A stretch of 64,000 nucleotides of DNA from CAYNFR01 sp964396595 (GTDB lineage Bacteria; Bacteroidota; Bacteroidia; Chitinophagales; Saprospiraceae). The position numbers were made by a program, and so were the translations under genes. Each line of letters begins with the position of its first letter. The stretch's first letter is position 1. The notes beneath the pieces are model-generated. The model was given only the letters and a program-made list of their open reading frames with translations, had not been told where the DNA came from and ran no database searches. Positions 9,312 through 18,182 of this stretch are shown here, piece after piece. The stretch lies in contig CAYNFR010000013.1 of NCBI GenBank assembly GCA_964396595.1, positions 16,334-80,333 on the forward strand, written 5' to 3'.

Positions 9312-10085
9312 TCACTCTCCTCTTTTCTTTTCAATTCTTTTTACAATTGAAATGGAAATCTGATAAAGTAATACAAGTGGTACACCTATAAGAAACTGAG
9401 TAATAACATCAGGTGGAGTGATAATGGCCGATACCATAAAAATAACGACAATCGCATGCCTTCTAAATCGTGCCATCAAGCTTGAGGATATTAACCCGGC
9501 TTTACCTAAAAAAAATGCTAGCATGGGCAACTGAAAGACTATTCCAGCAGGCAAAGTAATCATTGTCATATAGCTTACGTAAGATGATAAGGTGACCGTG
9601 TCTTGGTTGTCTCCGAATGTGTAATTGGTTAAGAAGTTTACGGCAAAAGGAGCAATCACATAGTAACCAAATAGTATACCCGAAAAAAATAGGAGGCTGC
9701 ATGTAGCCACTATCCCGCGTGCAGCCTTCTGCTCTTTTGCATAAAGACCTGGCTTGATAAAGCGCCATACTTCCCACATGATATAAGGGAAGGCGACCAT
9801 CAATCCGAGCCAAAAAGATGTCTTGAGATGGGTGAAAAATTCCTCGCCCAATTCTCGTTGAATAATATCAAAACTCTTAATGTCGCATAGTATGCCAATA
9901 TGTTTACAGAAGAATCTATAAGTAAAGAAGTCCGGGTTTTTTGGGCTGAATATCAGATCAACTACAATAGGTTTATTGATAAAAACGATTATCGCAATGA
10001 CGAGTGTAGCTATTAGTGACCGAATAATATGCCATCTCAACTCTTCAATATGCTCTAAAAAGGACATTTCTTTTTCTTCTGACAT
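9312..10085 (-). CDS. tatC: Twin-arginine translocase subunit TatC
   Basis: Six-helix inner-membrane receptor of the Tat pathway, which exports folded proteins with RR signal peptides. N-terminal MSFLEHIEELRWHIIRSL carries the conserved glutamates; LMVAFPYIMWEVWRFIKPGLY and FGYYVIAPFAVNFLTNY are diagnostic TatC segments. At 257 residues the length is normal. No tatA is next to it. A likely Tat client (the RR-signal protein at 57.7 kb) is encoded in the same window. Convergent with porX; 250 nt between them shows only a weak hairpin. Confidence 0.96.
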   Translation of the reverse strand: MSEEKEMSFLEHIEELRWHIIRSLIATLVIAIIVFINKPIVVDLIFSPKNPDFFTYRFFCKHIGILCDIKSFDIIQRELGEEFFTHLKTSFWLGLMVAFPYIMWEVWRFIKPGLYAKEQKAARGIVATCSLLFFSGILFGYYVIAPFAVNFLTNYTFGDNQDTVTLSSYVSYMTMITLPAGIVFQLPMLAFFLGKAGLISSSLMARFRRHAIVVIFMVSAIITPPDVITQFLIGVPLVLLYQISISIVKRIEKKRGE

Positions 10086-10168
10086 CGTCGATTTATTTGA
10101 TCTCGTTGAATTATGTGCAATACTATGACATTATGTTATTTAATGGTTATTAAATGATATTGCAGAGT

Positions 10169-10176
10169 TAAGTTTG
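10169..10176 (+). promoter_or_regulatory. Putative promoter -7 box (TAAGTTTG) of the cation antiporter gene
   Basis: Perfect TAnnTTTG match 16 nt upstream of the preferred ATG at 10193. The alternative GTG at 10187 would lie only about 4 nt after the expected transcription start, which favours the ATG. Confidence 0.5.
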
Positions 10177-10192
10177 TGCGAATTATGTGTCT

Positions 10193-11119
10193 ATGCTTAT
10201 TTCATTAGCTTTGTTCGCGCTATCCTTAAGTATATTGATTTATGCATCAGAGAAGTTCATCTCTTCGGCAGAGAAGATAGGCTATTCTATGGGTATATCA
10301 CCGTTTGTGATTGGAGTCACCATTGTTGCTTTTGGTACAAGTATCCCGGAGTTAGGTACTTCCATTTTTGCGGTGACAGGAGGGGTTTCAGAAGTTGTAA
10401 TCAATAATGTGGTAGGGTCGAATATTACCAATATCCTTTTGGTCACAGGGGTATGTGCGTTGGCAGCTCCATCCATCACTATTGAGAAGGACATAATGAA
10501 GGAAGATATTCCTATGTTGGCAGGATCTGCGATTCTTCTGCTTTTTAGTTGTCGAGATGGAAATTTTAGCACCTATGACCTTCTTATTTTCATATCAGGT
10601 TTAGTGATCTTTATATTCTTAAATGCTCGATCTGAGGTGATAGGGATTGTTCCAGAAGGCGTTAAATCATCTTGGCGGGATTTTGTTGTGTTAGTGATTT
10701 CCGCAATAATCATTTTCTTAAGTGCTAGATTTACGATTGAGTATCTTCAAGAACTTGCTGTGTCCTTGGAAGTATCACCAGGATTGGTGTCGATAACTTT
10801 ATTGGCTTTAGGAACTAGTCTACCTGAAGTTGTGGTAGGGATCATAGCGGTGCGCAAGGCTAAATTTGACATAGCAATAGGCAGCATCATAGGTAGTAAT
10901 ATATTTAATACATTGGCGGTTATGCCTATTTCGGCTTTATTTGGTGTGCTTTACATCCCGGAGGATACCATGGGATTTGGTATCCCATTCCTGATAGCCG
11001 TTACATTTTTGTTTGTGATTATGGTTATAGGAAAGTCCCTAAGTCGTTGGAAAGGAATGTTGTTATTATTGTTCTATTTCTATTTTGTAGTAGAATTAAT
11101 TCAGATCGGAGTCGTTTAA
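10193..11119 (+). CDS. Calcium/sodium antiporter (CaCA family, YrbG-like)
   Basis: Inner-membrane cation exchanger of about 308 residues with roughly ten hydrophobic helices. The two inverted alpha-repeats that form the ion pathway are clear: GVTIVAFGTSIPELGTSIFA with VVGSNITNILLV, and ITLLALGTSLPEVVVGIIA with IIGSNIFNTLAV. This is the K+-independent bacterial CaCA pattern, and substrate choice (Ca2+ versus other cations) is a family-level inference. A GTG at 10187 is also possible as start; the ATG at 10193 is preferred from promoter spacing. Confidence 0.9.
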   Translation: MLISLALFALSLSILIYASEKFISSAEKIGYSMGISPFVIGVTIVAFGTSIPELGTSIFAVTGGVSEVVINNVVGSNITNILLVTGVCALAAPSITIEKDIMKEDIPMLAGSAILLLFSCRDGNFSTYDLLIFISGLVIFIFLNARSEVIGIVPEGVKSSWRDFVVLVISAIIIFLSARFTIEYLQELAVSLEVSPGLVSITLLALGTSLPEVVVGIIAVRKAKFDIAIGSIIGSNIFNTLAVMPISALFGVLYIPEDTMGFGIPFLIAVTFLFVIMVIGKSLSRWKGMLLLLFYFYFVVELIQIGVV

Positions 11120-11166
11120 TATTTTGTTTGAGACAAAGCCTCAATAATGATCAAAATAAAAGATCG

Positions 11167-12405
11167 ATGTTCAATAGAATTGAGCTTATGATAAGGATAG
11201 TGTTGCTGACTGTATTGATTCTAAGTGTTCCTGCTGTTTATGCACAAGGCGAATTGGTTGCTGATTACAGACTGGATGATTGTTTATTTACGGATGATGT
11301 AAGGGGTAATGATGCGTTTTTTTTCGGTGGTAATGCGTGCGTGTGTGGTGTGAGAGCGAATGGGATTAGATTCGCTGGACAGAATACATTCGCGGAGTTT
11401 CCTGATGCTATTTCAGCGTTGTTAAACCAAGAATTTAGTATTAGTTTTTATGTGCAATTTGAACCTGGCTCTGCAGCACCTGTCGATTTATTCTATTACG
11501 GTGATGGATGCAGAGGTGATTCATTGTTTTCAGTAAGATATTTACCCAATATTAATCAATTACGTGTCCAATTATCAGACTCGCCAACGAATGGTGCGCA
11601 AGTCACTGGGGTTCTGTCTTCACGTACTTGCTGGCAATATATCGTAATTACTAAATTAAGATCAATATTACGTCTTTATGTTAATGGGGAGCTTGTAGAT
11701 CAAAATTCCGCTACATCAGATTTAAGAATTAATCTGTTCAGACCTGCGAATATGACTCTTTCGGCCAGCCCTTGCCAGCGCATAACCAATGGTCCGGATG
11801 CGCCATTTAGAGGAAAAATTGATGAGTTAAGGTTTTATAACTATCGTCTTGATGACAGGGAGATTCAAGGTTTCAATTTCAAGCCTGATCAAATTATCAC
11901 GCCAGACACCACCATATTTCTGGGCGATGCGCTTGTATTGGAGACAGGTGGAACGTGTTCTGACATGTTTTCTTGGACACCTACGACCGATATGATTAAT
12001 GCTAATACAACCATGCCGATAGTTACGCCTCTGGTTTCCACTACATATGAATTCAGGACGCAGAATGACGGTTGTCAAGTAAGAGATCAAGTGCGCGTGA
12101 ACGTTGTAAGAAGGGAGGATCTCACATGCAGAGACCTGCTACTTCCTAATGTATTTTCGCCAAACGAGGATCGCATCAATGATGATTTTGGTATAAGTAA
12201 TTTATTCTTAGTCGAATCGCTGCAATCTTTTGAAATTTTTGACAAATGGGGTGGGCGAGTCTTTTTTACGGATGTAATCTCAGGCCGTTGGGATGGTTTT
12301 ATTAACAACTCTCCTTCTCCTCCTGGCGCCTATGTATATAAAGTCACGTATACGTGCCAAGGTTCGGAATATGTAAAATCAGGAATAGTTAATCTCTTGC
12401 GATGA
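11167..12405 (+). CDS. LamG-like secreted protein with T9SS type B sorting domain
   Basis: Secreted protein of about 412 residues. A signal peptide (IRIVLLTVLILSVPAVYAQ) precedes a concanavalin A/LamG-like beta-sandwich (about residues 25-245: NGIRFAGQNTFAEFP, FSISFYVQFEPG, ITKLRSILRLYVNGELV, FRGKIDELRFYNYRL), usually a carbohydrate- or protein-binding fold. A short Ig-like segment (ITPDTTIFLGDALVLETGG) follows. The C-terminal 85 residues are a gliding-motility/CHU_C type B sorting tail: LPNVFSPNEDRINDDFGI, FEIFDKWGGRVF, PPGAYVYKVTY. It should be exported by Sec, then by T9SS. The frame opens inside the antiporter gene, but the start is placed at 11167; 11188 is also possible. Confidence 0.85.
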   Translation: MFNRIELMIRIVLLTVLILSVPAVYAQGELVADYRLDDCLFTDDVRGNDAFFFGGNACVCGVRANGIRFAGQNTFAEFPDAISALLNQEFSISFYVQFEPGSAAPVDLFYYGDGCRGDSLFSVRYLPNINQLRVQLSDSPTNGAQVTGVLSSRTCWQYIVITKLRSILRLYVNGELVDQNSATSDLRINLFRPANMTLSASPCQRITNGPDAPFRGKIDELRFYNYRLDDREIQGFNFKPDQIITPDTTIFLGDALVLETGGTCSDMFSWTPTTDMINANTTMPIVTPLVSTTYEFRTQNDGCQVRDQVRVNVVRREDLTCRDLLLPNVFSPNEDRINDDFGISNLFLVESLQSFEIFDKWGGRVFFTDVISGRWDGFINNSPSPPGAYVYKVTYTCQGSEYVKSGIVNLLR

Positions 12406-12531
12406 CAGTCCTGTTTAAGCGGTATAAAGCTAATAAAGACAAAAATGGATATTGCGTATTCCAGCCGAATATTTGATGATATCTAGTATTCGCGCTATTT
12501 TCACCTTGCCAATCAAGCATTGGTGTTAATA

Positions 12532-13146
12532 ATGGACTTGATGAAGTGGTATTTGTTCTTAGTAGGGTTGTTTATAATTGTTTTATCAGGTTGTTATCAA
12601 AAAGCTAACAAAGCTGTGGAGGAGCATCTTGATCTCAACGGAGATGGCCTCTATACATTTGATGATGATCATGAAGTGCCACCACTTGATACAATAGTGG
12701 CGTCAGAAGAAGTACTTCCGCCATCTAGTCAAAAGGAACTTAAACCGGAATCAATATCGCCTGACAACACAGGTAAAAAGACAAGCAAGCAGACAGGCGC
12801 TATACTCTCTTGGAAAGAAAATGTAATAGATCTAGGAGAGATGATAGAAGGAGACTTCAGATCAGTAAAAGTTTACTTTACGAATGCGGGAAAGCGACCA
12901 CTGAGTATTCAAAAAGTTGTACCTAGTTGCGGATGTACCCTTCCGAGCTTTCCCTTCGTAGATATCGACCCGGGGGAAGAGGGTTTCATAGGCCTGGACT
13001 ATAATAGTGTAGGAAAGTCAGGCAAACAAAACGCCTCCATATCAGTATATGGTAATATGGAAGGAAGTCCAGTTAAGCTCACTTTGATTGCCAATGTAAA
13101 AGAGAAAAAGGCACTAACAGTAGGAGAAACTGAAAGTCAGCAATAG
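12532..13146 (+). CDS. DUF1573 lipoprotein with an N-terminal EF-hand-like loop
   Basis: A lipoprotein signal ends in LSGC, so the mature protein would start at a lipidated cysteine. Just after it, DLNGDGLYTFDD fits an EF-hand calcium loop (D-x-N-x-D-G...D). A Pro/Ser/Lys-rich linker leads to a DUF1573 domain (about residues 95-195: LGEMIEGDFRSVKVYFTNAG, KVVPSCGCTLPSFP, IDPGEEGFIGLDYNS), an Ig-like ASH-type fold common in Bacteroidota secreted proteins. Function unknown; an envelope role is inferred. The frame is open from a TTG at 12520; the ATGs at 12532 and 12541 both give good lipoprotein starts. Convergent with the SprB-like gene. Confidence 0.8.
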   Translation: MDLMKWYLFLVGLFIIVLSGCYQKANKAVEEHLDLNGDGLYTFDDDHEVPPLDTIVASEEVLPPSSQKELKPESISPDNTGKKTSKQTGAILSWKENVIDLGEMIEGDFRSVKVYFTNAGKRPLSIQKVVPSCGCTLPSFPFVDIDPGEEGFIGLDYNSVGKSGKQNASISVYGNMEGSPVKLTLIANVKEKKALTVGETESQQ

Positions 13147-13192
13147 AGCGTTTCTATTTTGCGTATCAGTAAAATCAAATTGTATTGGTATT

Positions 13193-16100
13193 TTACCTTA
13201 TAAGGGTTACATCACCTTTCCTGATTTCAGGAATAGGATTACCTATATATCTTACTTGGACTACATAAACGTATACACCAGGATCAAGCTCTCTATTGTT
13301 CATATTTCCTGTCCATGCTCCTGCGCCTCTCGTGTTGGGCAGGAGATTGTTTTCTTCATGGATGAGATTGCCCCACCTGTCGTATATTCTAAAGAAATCT
13401 ATTAGCTCAACTCCAGTGCCTGTGAATATTCTGAAAAAACGATTTTGAGGATCTACAGCTCTGGGGTGGAAGGTATTCGGAATATAAACATTGCGACTCT
13501 GCACAACAGATACAAGCACATCATCAATCGCAGTACAGCCGTTGATATCTGTTACGGTTACCCTATAAATCTGATCTCTGGCAGGTGTTACTGTTACTAG
13601 ATCACAGTCTGCATTTAAGCAAATCAATTCTACTGAGGGAGTCCATGCTATGTTATTTAAGGGCACAGTGTTAATTATATCTGCACTCAGATCAGTCGAA
13701 TTTCCAAGTTCTACTTCTACATCACTACTGGCTGAAATAGATAATATAGGAGCCGGTGGAATAGTTACCATTGTATCCCAAGAGCAACCAGCGAGGTCAA
13801 ATATTCTCAGGTCATATGTGCCAGGAAGTACAGTGGTCGGTTGGTTTATAGGAATGGCGGGAAAGGTGTTAATCTGATAACGGTAGTTTCCTTCACCTCC
13901 ATATGCGCTGTCGATTCTAATTATGCCCTGATCTCCTTCACACAATGGAAAACTTAATTCCCCAAGAATGCCGAATACCACGGCTGCATCTTCTACAGGT
14001 ATCGTAATCTCTGTTGCGCAATTATTGGCATCTGTCACTCTAACTCTATAATTATCGGTAGGAAGATTGCTGGCTTGATTCGTTGATGAAATAAGCGTAT
14101 TCATCGAATTGAACCATTGAAAATTATATTGGTTATTAGCCGCCGGAGTACCTCCAGATGCAAGGACGATGACGTCTGCTGTAGTGCTACCACCGCACTG
14201 AGGAAAGACACTGTTTATGTTATCCACTCGTAGTCCAAGGCTATCCGGTTGAGTTATAATTAATGTGTCGACTGCGCTGCAAGTCGGTGTACTGAGGGTA
14301 ATCGCATATGTGCCTGCGGATAGGCCTAACTTTACATTGGTTATATCCCCATCTGGCCATTGAAAATTGACACTGGCATTGCCGGCAGCTCTTAAATTAA
14401 CGGTTGCCCCTTGCAATCCTGCTCCTCCGAAACATTCTATTGTCGATACGCTTGAACTATCGCGGTCGATGCGCAGAGAGTTGGCCTCCGGAATATTAAT
14501 GAATACCGTATCAAACACACAAGCTTGAGTCGATACGATTACCCAATTCCGACCGGGAGGAAAATTAGTCACGCTAAAATTAGGATCATTGGATCTCAGT
14601 CCAGTACTAGATAGGTAAGAAAACGGACCTAAAAAGTCATTATTGAGCGTTGCGTTTATGATAGCTCGACCTGTGTTTTCACCGAGACATAGTGGCGCAC
14701 TCACATTGGTGACTGAGATATTCGGTGGGGTAGGGTCGCTGATGGTGTAGATTCCTTCTTCTTCGCAGCCATTATCATCCGTAACCGTGACAGCATAAAC
14801 ACCCTCTCGCACATTGGTCAAAACGGAATTATTTACATTCGCCGGGTCGGGATTCCACTCGTATTCATAGGGAGCAGTACCTCCATTGGGCATAACTATA
14901 ATACTACCAACACCACCCGGACAAGCTATACTATTTTCCGTAAAGTTCAATACGAAGGTAGGAGGGTCTGCTATCGTCAGCGCGGGGGATATGTAAACAC
15001 AAGAATCTGCATCCGTAATTGTCACTGTATAGTTTCCCGCAGGAACAACAATACTAGTGGTGGTATCTCCTGTAGACCATAAATACCTTATTGGTAACCT
15101 GGAACTTGAAGCCAAAATACTGATTGCGCCAGGATCTCCACTGCATCCCGGCTCTACAATTACAGGGTCGTCAACTACTAAGTCACAACCCATTAAGGAA
15201 AAATTAGTATCAAATACACACCCCTGAAAGTCGGTTAATTGCAAGCTGTAACTGCCGGGCTCAAGACAACCCGTAGAGAAAATGAGATCGTCAACATCAT
15301 CTCGATTAAAGACTGATTGATTAGTTCCATTGCGAATGACAATGTTAAAAGGTGGATTCCCTGTAGAACCAGAGAGGTTGATGGTTGCTATTTCATCAGC
15401 ATTGGTACATGTCGGGCTTGTGCCGGTAGTGATATTTGCTTGGTAATTAGTGGAATAATCTATGGTGATGGAATCTGATGGAGGGGAAAAACAATTTCCT
15501 CTCCCTATAGAGTCTCGAGCTGTTATCACATATTGGCCCGGCGGGAGCATATTAAATAAGGCTCGCGGCGTTCTATCTCGAGATTGATTAAATGGAGTTC
15601 CATTATTCGTAAGTCCGGAAATGGTATAATCATAACCACCATTAGAATAAGGTCCTCCCCCGATCCCGGATATTTCTATGCGCCCATTGTTACGTCCTTC
15701 ACAAGCGGCATCAGTTACAACGATGTTATTTAATCCGATTTCTTCACGACGCATTTCAATCGGATTGACTTGTCGACAGCCGAGACTGTCTTCTATTATA
15801 ACTGTGTAAATACCATTTCGAATATTGTTTCTTTCAAGAAGGTTAAGACCTAAAGCATCAGGGCCCCAATTAAAAAAGTATCGGCCTCCACTGAATGGCC
15901 TTCCACCGGTCACAGAAAGAGTAATTCTGCCATTATCTTCATCTGGACAGCGCGGTAATCTGACAGTCGAAGTCACATTAAATGGAGGGGTGTCGTCAAT
16001 GATAAAACTGACTGGTGTACTTGTTAATCCATTGGCATCCACGATGGTAAAAGTATGAGGACCTTGAGACATGCCAGAACGGATAAATCGATTCTCACCT

Positions 16101-16798
16101 GCAGACATTACCGTACTTTCGCCGTTTTCATCGATAATTGTGTACGGACTTGTTCCATAAAAGATTCTCATTTCAACTACGCCACTGTTTGGTATAAGTC
16201 CGGAACCACACAAGTTGCTTATGAATCCTTGCGGCTCGTCAGTTACAGGCGGAACTGGTTCGATTACAGGGCATGTAGATGGAAGGCAAACTTGCAGAGG
16301 CATACTCCGCTCATTGATAAAATCAAGTGGACTATTGAGTCCGTTGCTATTTATGCATATTGGCGAGTCGGTACCGGGGTTGCCTACTACTGTAAAGCAA
16401 AGTTCTAACAAGGTAGTTCCGTCAGGTAGTGTTTCTCCTACCACATTGGGCGATGCCCATAATACTCTTATGATATCGAGACTGTTAGGGGGAAATGGAC
16501 CGATTACATCATTCGAGGTAAAACTAGGAAGGCCACTAACTGTGGTCACCGCTCTGTCAAATCGAAGAACACGACTATCGAAGTTTACGGCAAATACGAA
16601 TATGACAATATCACGAAAATTGTTAATTGTTACAGGCACACAAAAACTTTCGTTAGCTTGAAACCTAAGGGTGTCCGGTAATAAAATTTCTATAGCATCC
16701 GCGGGGCATCCTTGTGCTTTCGACTCAGAAATCCCTGCAAGGAACAATATGGATAAAATTAAAACCTTAAAATTCAAGCTGGTCAAAACTCGCTTCAT
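13193..16798 (-). CDS. Giant SprB-like surface protein with cohesin-like N-terminus and T9SS type B sorting tail
   Basis: A 1201-residue secreted protein. After the signal peptide (ending SKAQG), residues about 30-175 look like a cohesin-type beta-sandwich (SFCVPVTINNFRDIVIF, FAVNFDSRVLRFD, LLELCFTVVGN). At least eight SprB-type repeats of 75-100 residues follow, each ending in patterns such as PAGNYTVTITDADSC, REGVYAVTVTDDNGC and LPTDNYRVRVTDANNC. The tail is a type B (CHU_C) sorting domain (NVYIPNTFHPRAVDPQNRFF, IYDRWGNLIHEE, ELDPGVYVYVVQVRY). SprB-like proteins are mobile adhesins in gliding relatives; here adhesion is inferred. The many cysteines come in pairs, one or two per repeat. Monocistronic. 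Confidence 0.88.
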   Translation of the reverse strand: MKRVLTSLNFKVLILSILFLAGISESKAQGCPADAIEILLPDTLRFQANESFCVPVTINNFRDIVIFVFAVNFDSRVLRFDRAVTTVSGLPSFTSNDVIGPFPPNSLDIIRVLWASPNVVGETLPDGTTLLELCFTVVGNPGTDSPICINSNGLNSPLDFINERSMPLQVCLPSTCPVIEPVPPVTDEPQGFISNLCGSGLIPNSGVVEMRIFYGTSPYTIIDENGESTVMSAGENRFIRSGMSQGPHTFTIVDANGLTSTPVSFIIDDTPPFNVTSTVRLPRCPDEDNGRITLSVTGGRPFSGGRYFFNWGPDALGLNLLERNNIRNGIYTVIIEDSLGCRQVNPIEMRREEIGLNNIVVTDAACEGRNNGRIEISGIGGGPYSNGGYDYTISGLTNNGTPFNQSRDRTPRALFNMLPPGQYVITARDSIGRGNCFSPPSDSITIDYSTNYQANITTGTSPTCTNADEIATINLSGSTGNPPFNIVIRNGTNQSVFNRDDVDDLIFSTGCLEPGSYSLQLTDFQGCVFDTNFSLMGCDLVVDDPVIVEPGCSGDPGAISILASSSRLPIRYLWSTGDTTTSIVVPAGNYTVTITDADSCVYISPALTIADPPTFVLNFTENSIACPGGVGSIIVMPNGGTAPYEYEWNPDPANVNNSVLTNVREGVYAVTVTDDNGCEEEGIYTISDPTPPNISVTNVSAPLCLGENTGRAIINATLNNDFLGPFSYLSSTGLRSNDPNFSVTNFPPGRNWVIVSTQACVFDTVFINIPEANSLRIDRDSSSVSTIECFGGAGLQGATVNLRAAGNASVNFQWPDGDITNVKLGLSAGTYAITLSTPTCSAVDTLIITQPDSLGLRVDNINSVFPQCGGSTTADVIVLASGGTPAANNQYNFQWFNSMNTLISSTNQASNLPTDNYRVRVTDANNCATEITIPVEDAAVVFGILGELSFPLCEGDQGIIRIDSAYGGEGNYRYQINTFPAIPINQPTTVLPGTYDLRIFDLAGCSWDTMVTIPPAPILSISASSDVEVELGNSTDLSADIINTVPLNNIAWTPSVELICLNADCDLVTVTPARDQIYRVTVTDINGCTAIDDVLVSVVQSRNVYIPNTFHPRAVDPQNRFFRIFTGTGVELIDFFRIYDRWGNLIHEENNLLPNTRGAGAWTGNMNNRELDPGVYVYVVQVRYIGNPIPEIRKGDVTLIR

Positions 16799-17107
16799 GT
16801 AAACGCTAACTCTCTTTACTAATTTATCGCTTTGCCGCAGTTGTCAAATCATCTTTTCGTATCGGAGTAAAAAAGAGGCAATTAACCCTTCTTGAAAAAG
16901 CCATTTAAGATGCGCTAAAACACCTGAATATCAGCATTTTGCTATAGTTTTAATCTCCACTTATTTGGCTTACTCGATACCCATGATAATCATCTCGGTT
17001 AAACGACGTGCGAAAATACCATGTATTAACGAGTCGGTAACATGAATATTGCCATTTATTATTCAGTAAGTCTTGATCTAGGGTAAATCATAGTAAGAGC
17101 GAAAAAT
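16799..17107. other. 309-nt intergenic region upstream of the SprB-like gene
   Basis: AT-rich spacer between the start of the SprB-like gene and the terminator of the thioredoxin-SPOR gene. I find no convincing reading frame, RNA or exact TAnnTTTG box. It must contain the promoter of the SprB-like gene, which I cannot place. Confidence 0.5.
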
Positions 17108-17148
17108 AAAAAAGGTAAATTGTTGATATTCAACAATTTACCTTTTTT
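17108..17148 (-). terminator. Strong terminator after the thioredoxin-SPOR gene
   Basis: A perfect 19-bp stem (AAAAAAGGTAAATTGTTGA and its complement) around a three-base loop TAT. Both ends are A/T tracts, so it gives a U-tail on either strand. It lies 22 nt past the stop of the minus-strand gene. Confidence 0.88.
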
Positions 17149-17169
17149 TAAGTCAATGTAGCTTATTAT

Positions 17170-17922
17170 TTAAGGCTTGTGTAGCGTGCTGTCTAAATCA
17201 AAAGTCGATTTGATTACTTTCATGTAATCGCTCGCTTTGTCCACATCCTTAAAATCACCAGCCAGTACGCGATAGATTACATTTCCTGCCTTGAAATCAT
17301 GTAGGATAACAATAGGCTCAGTTAGGATAGCGGAAAGCTTATGATAATACTTTAGTGTATTCTGGTACGAGCTGAATACACCTAGTTGTATCTTGTAGCT
17401 TCTAGGGGCGTCTTCATCAATAGTCTCTGTCTTCGTTTTAGCATGTGTCGTTGATGAGGGTGTGCTTGCCTTTCCAGGTGAAGTATTAGGTGCATGTACG
17501 AGAGGCTTCGAATGATTCATACTTTCAGATAAGAAAGCGATTAGTCCACTAGGTGATAATGTCTTTTCTGCCCGCTGAATGATTCGACCATCTTTGTCGA
17601 ACACAACAATGGTCGGAAGGACTTTAATATCATAAAATTGCTTGAGAGCATAGCCGTCGAAGTCATCAATATTGATCTTAATCGGTACAAAATTGTCCAT
17701 GATCAATTTCTTAACTTCCGGATCTGTGAAGGTTTTTTCGTCCATCCACTTACATGGAGCGCACCAATCAGCATAAAAGTCCAATAGGAGAAGCTTGCTT
17801 TCTTGTGCAGCTTTTATTTTGGCTTTTTCGATATCACCGATGAAGTAGTGGATTTCAGCGCTTAAACTCGTTGACGTTAAGAAGGATATAACCATAATAA
17901 TGGCCATTAGTGCAGATCTCAT
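17170..17922 (-). CDS. Periplasmic thioredoxin-fold protein fused to a SPOR domain
   Basis: A signal peptide (ending STSLSA) is followed by a thioredoxin-like domain (about 30-135) with YADWCAPCKWM holding the redox pair Cys54/Cys57 and the cis-proline region VLPTIVVF. A Pro/Ser/Thr-rich linker (about 140-170) leads to a C-terminal SPOR domain (about 172-250: RSYKIQLGVFSSYQNTLKYY, VIYRVLAGDFKDVDKASDYM). SPOR domains bind peptidoglycan strands lacking stem peptides. The fusion suggests a disulfide oxidoreductase held at the cell wall or division site. A monocistronic unit with its own strong terminator. The role is inference from the domains. Confidence 0.85.
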   Translation of the reverse strand: MRSALMAIIMVISFLTSTSLSAEIHYFIGDIEKAKIKAAQESKLLLLDFYADWCAPCKWMDEKTFTDPEVKKLIMDNFVPIKINIDDFDGYALKQFYDIKVLPTIVVFDKDGRIIQRAEKTLSPSGLIAFLSESMNHSKPLVHAPNTSPGKASTPSSTTHAKTKTETIDEDAPRSYKIQLGVFSSYQNTLKYYHKLSAILTEPIVILHDFKAGNVIYRVLAGDFKDVDKASDYMKVIKSTFDLDSTLHKP

Positions 17923-18182
17923 AGGGTTGGTTTAAAACAAATGATATAATTGGTTTACATGTATCCTACTCAGGATAACTTAGAAACATATTACAATTTT
18001 AATGCCAATAATATCTACGGACTGAGAGTATATCGGTAGAGGGGCTCTTTAATGATCTTATTGTGCATGCTCGGCATGTATATTATAGAACTTCATGACA
18101 GAACACGCTAAGCAGTAGGATCTGGAACATGACTAGCATAGTTCATAAGATTTTATACCTTCGTATTCGATTTAACTTCATT

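Noticed and set aside
13147..13192. Terminator between the DUF1573 gene and the SprB-like gene
   Set aside because: GTAAAAT/ATTTTAC pairs over only 7 A/T-rich bp with a 14-base loop; too weak to call.
16055..16661. Plus-strand frames of 117 and 148 residues opposite the SprB-like gene
   Set aside because: They lie fully inside a well-supported secreted protein gene and have no start context or recognisable domain.
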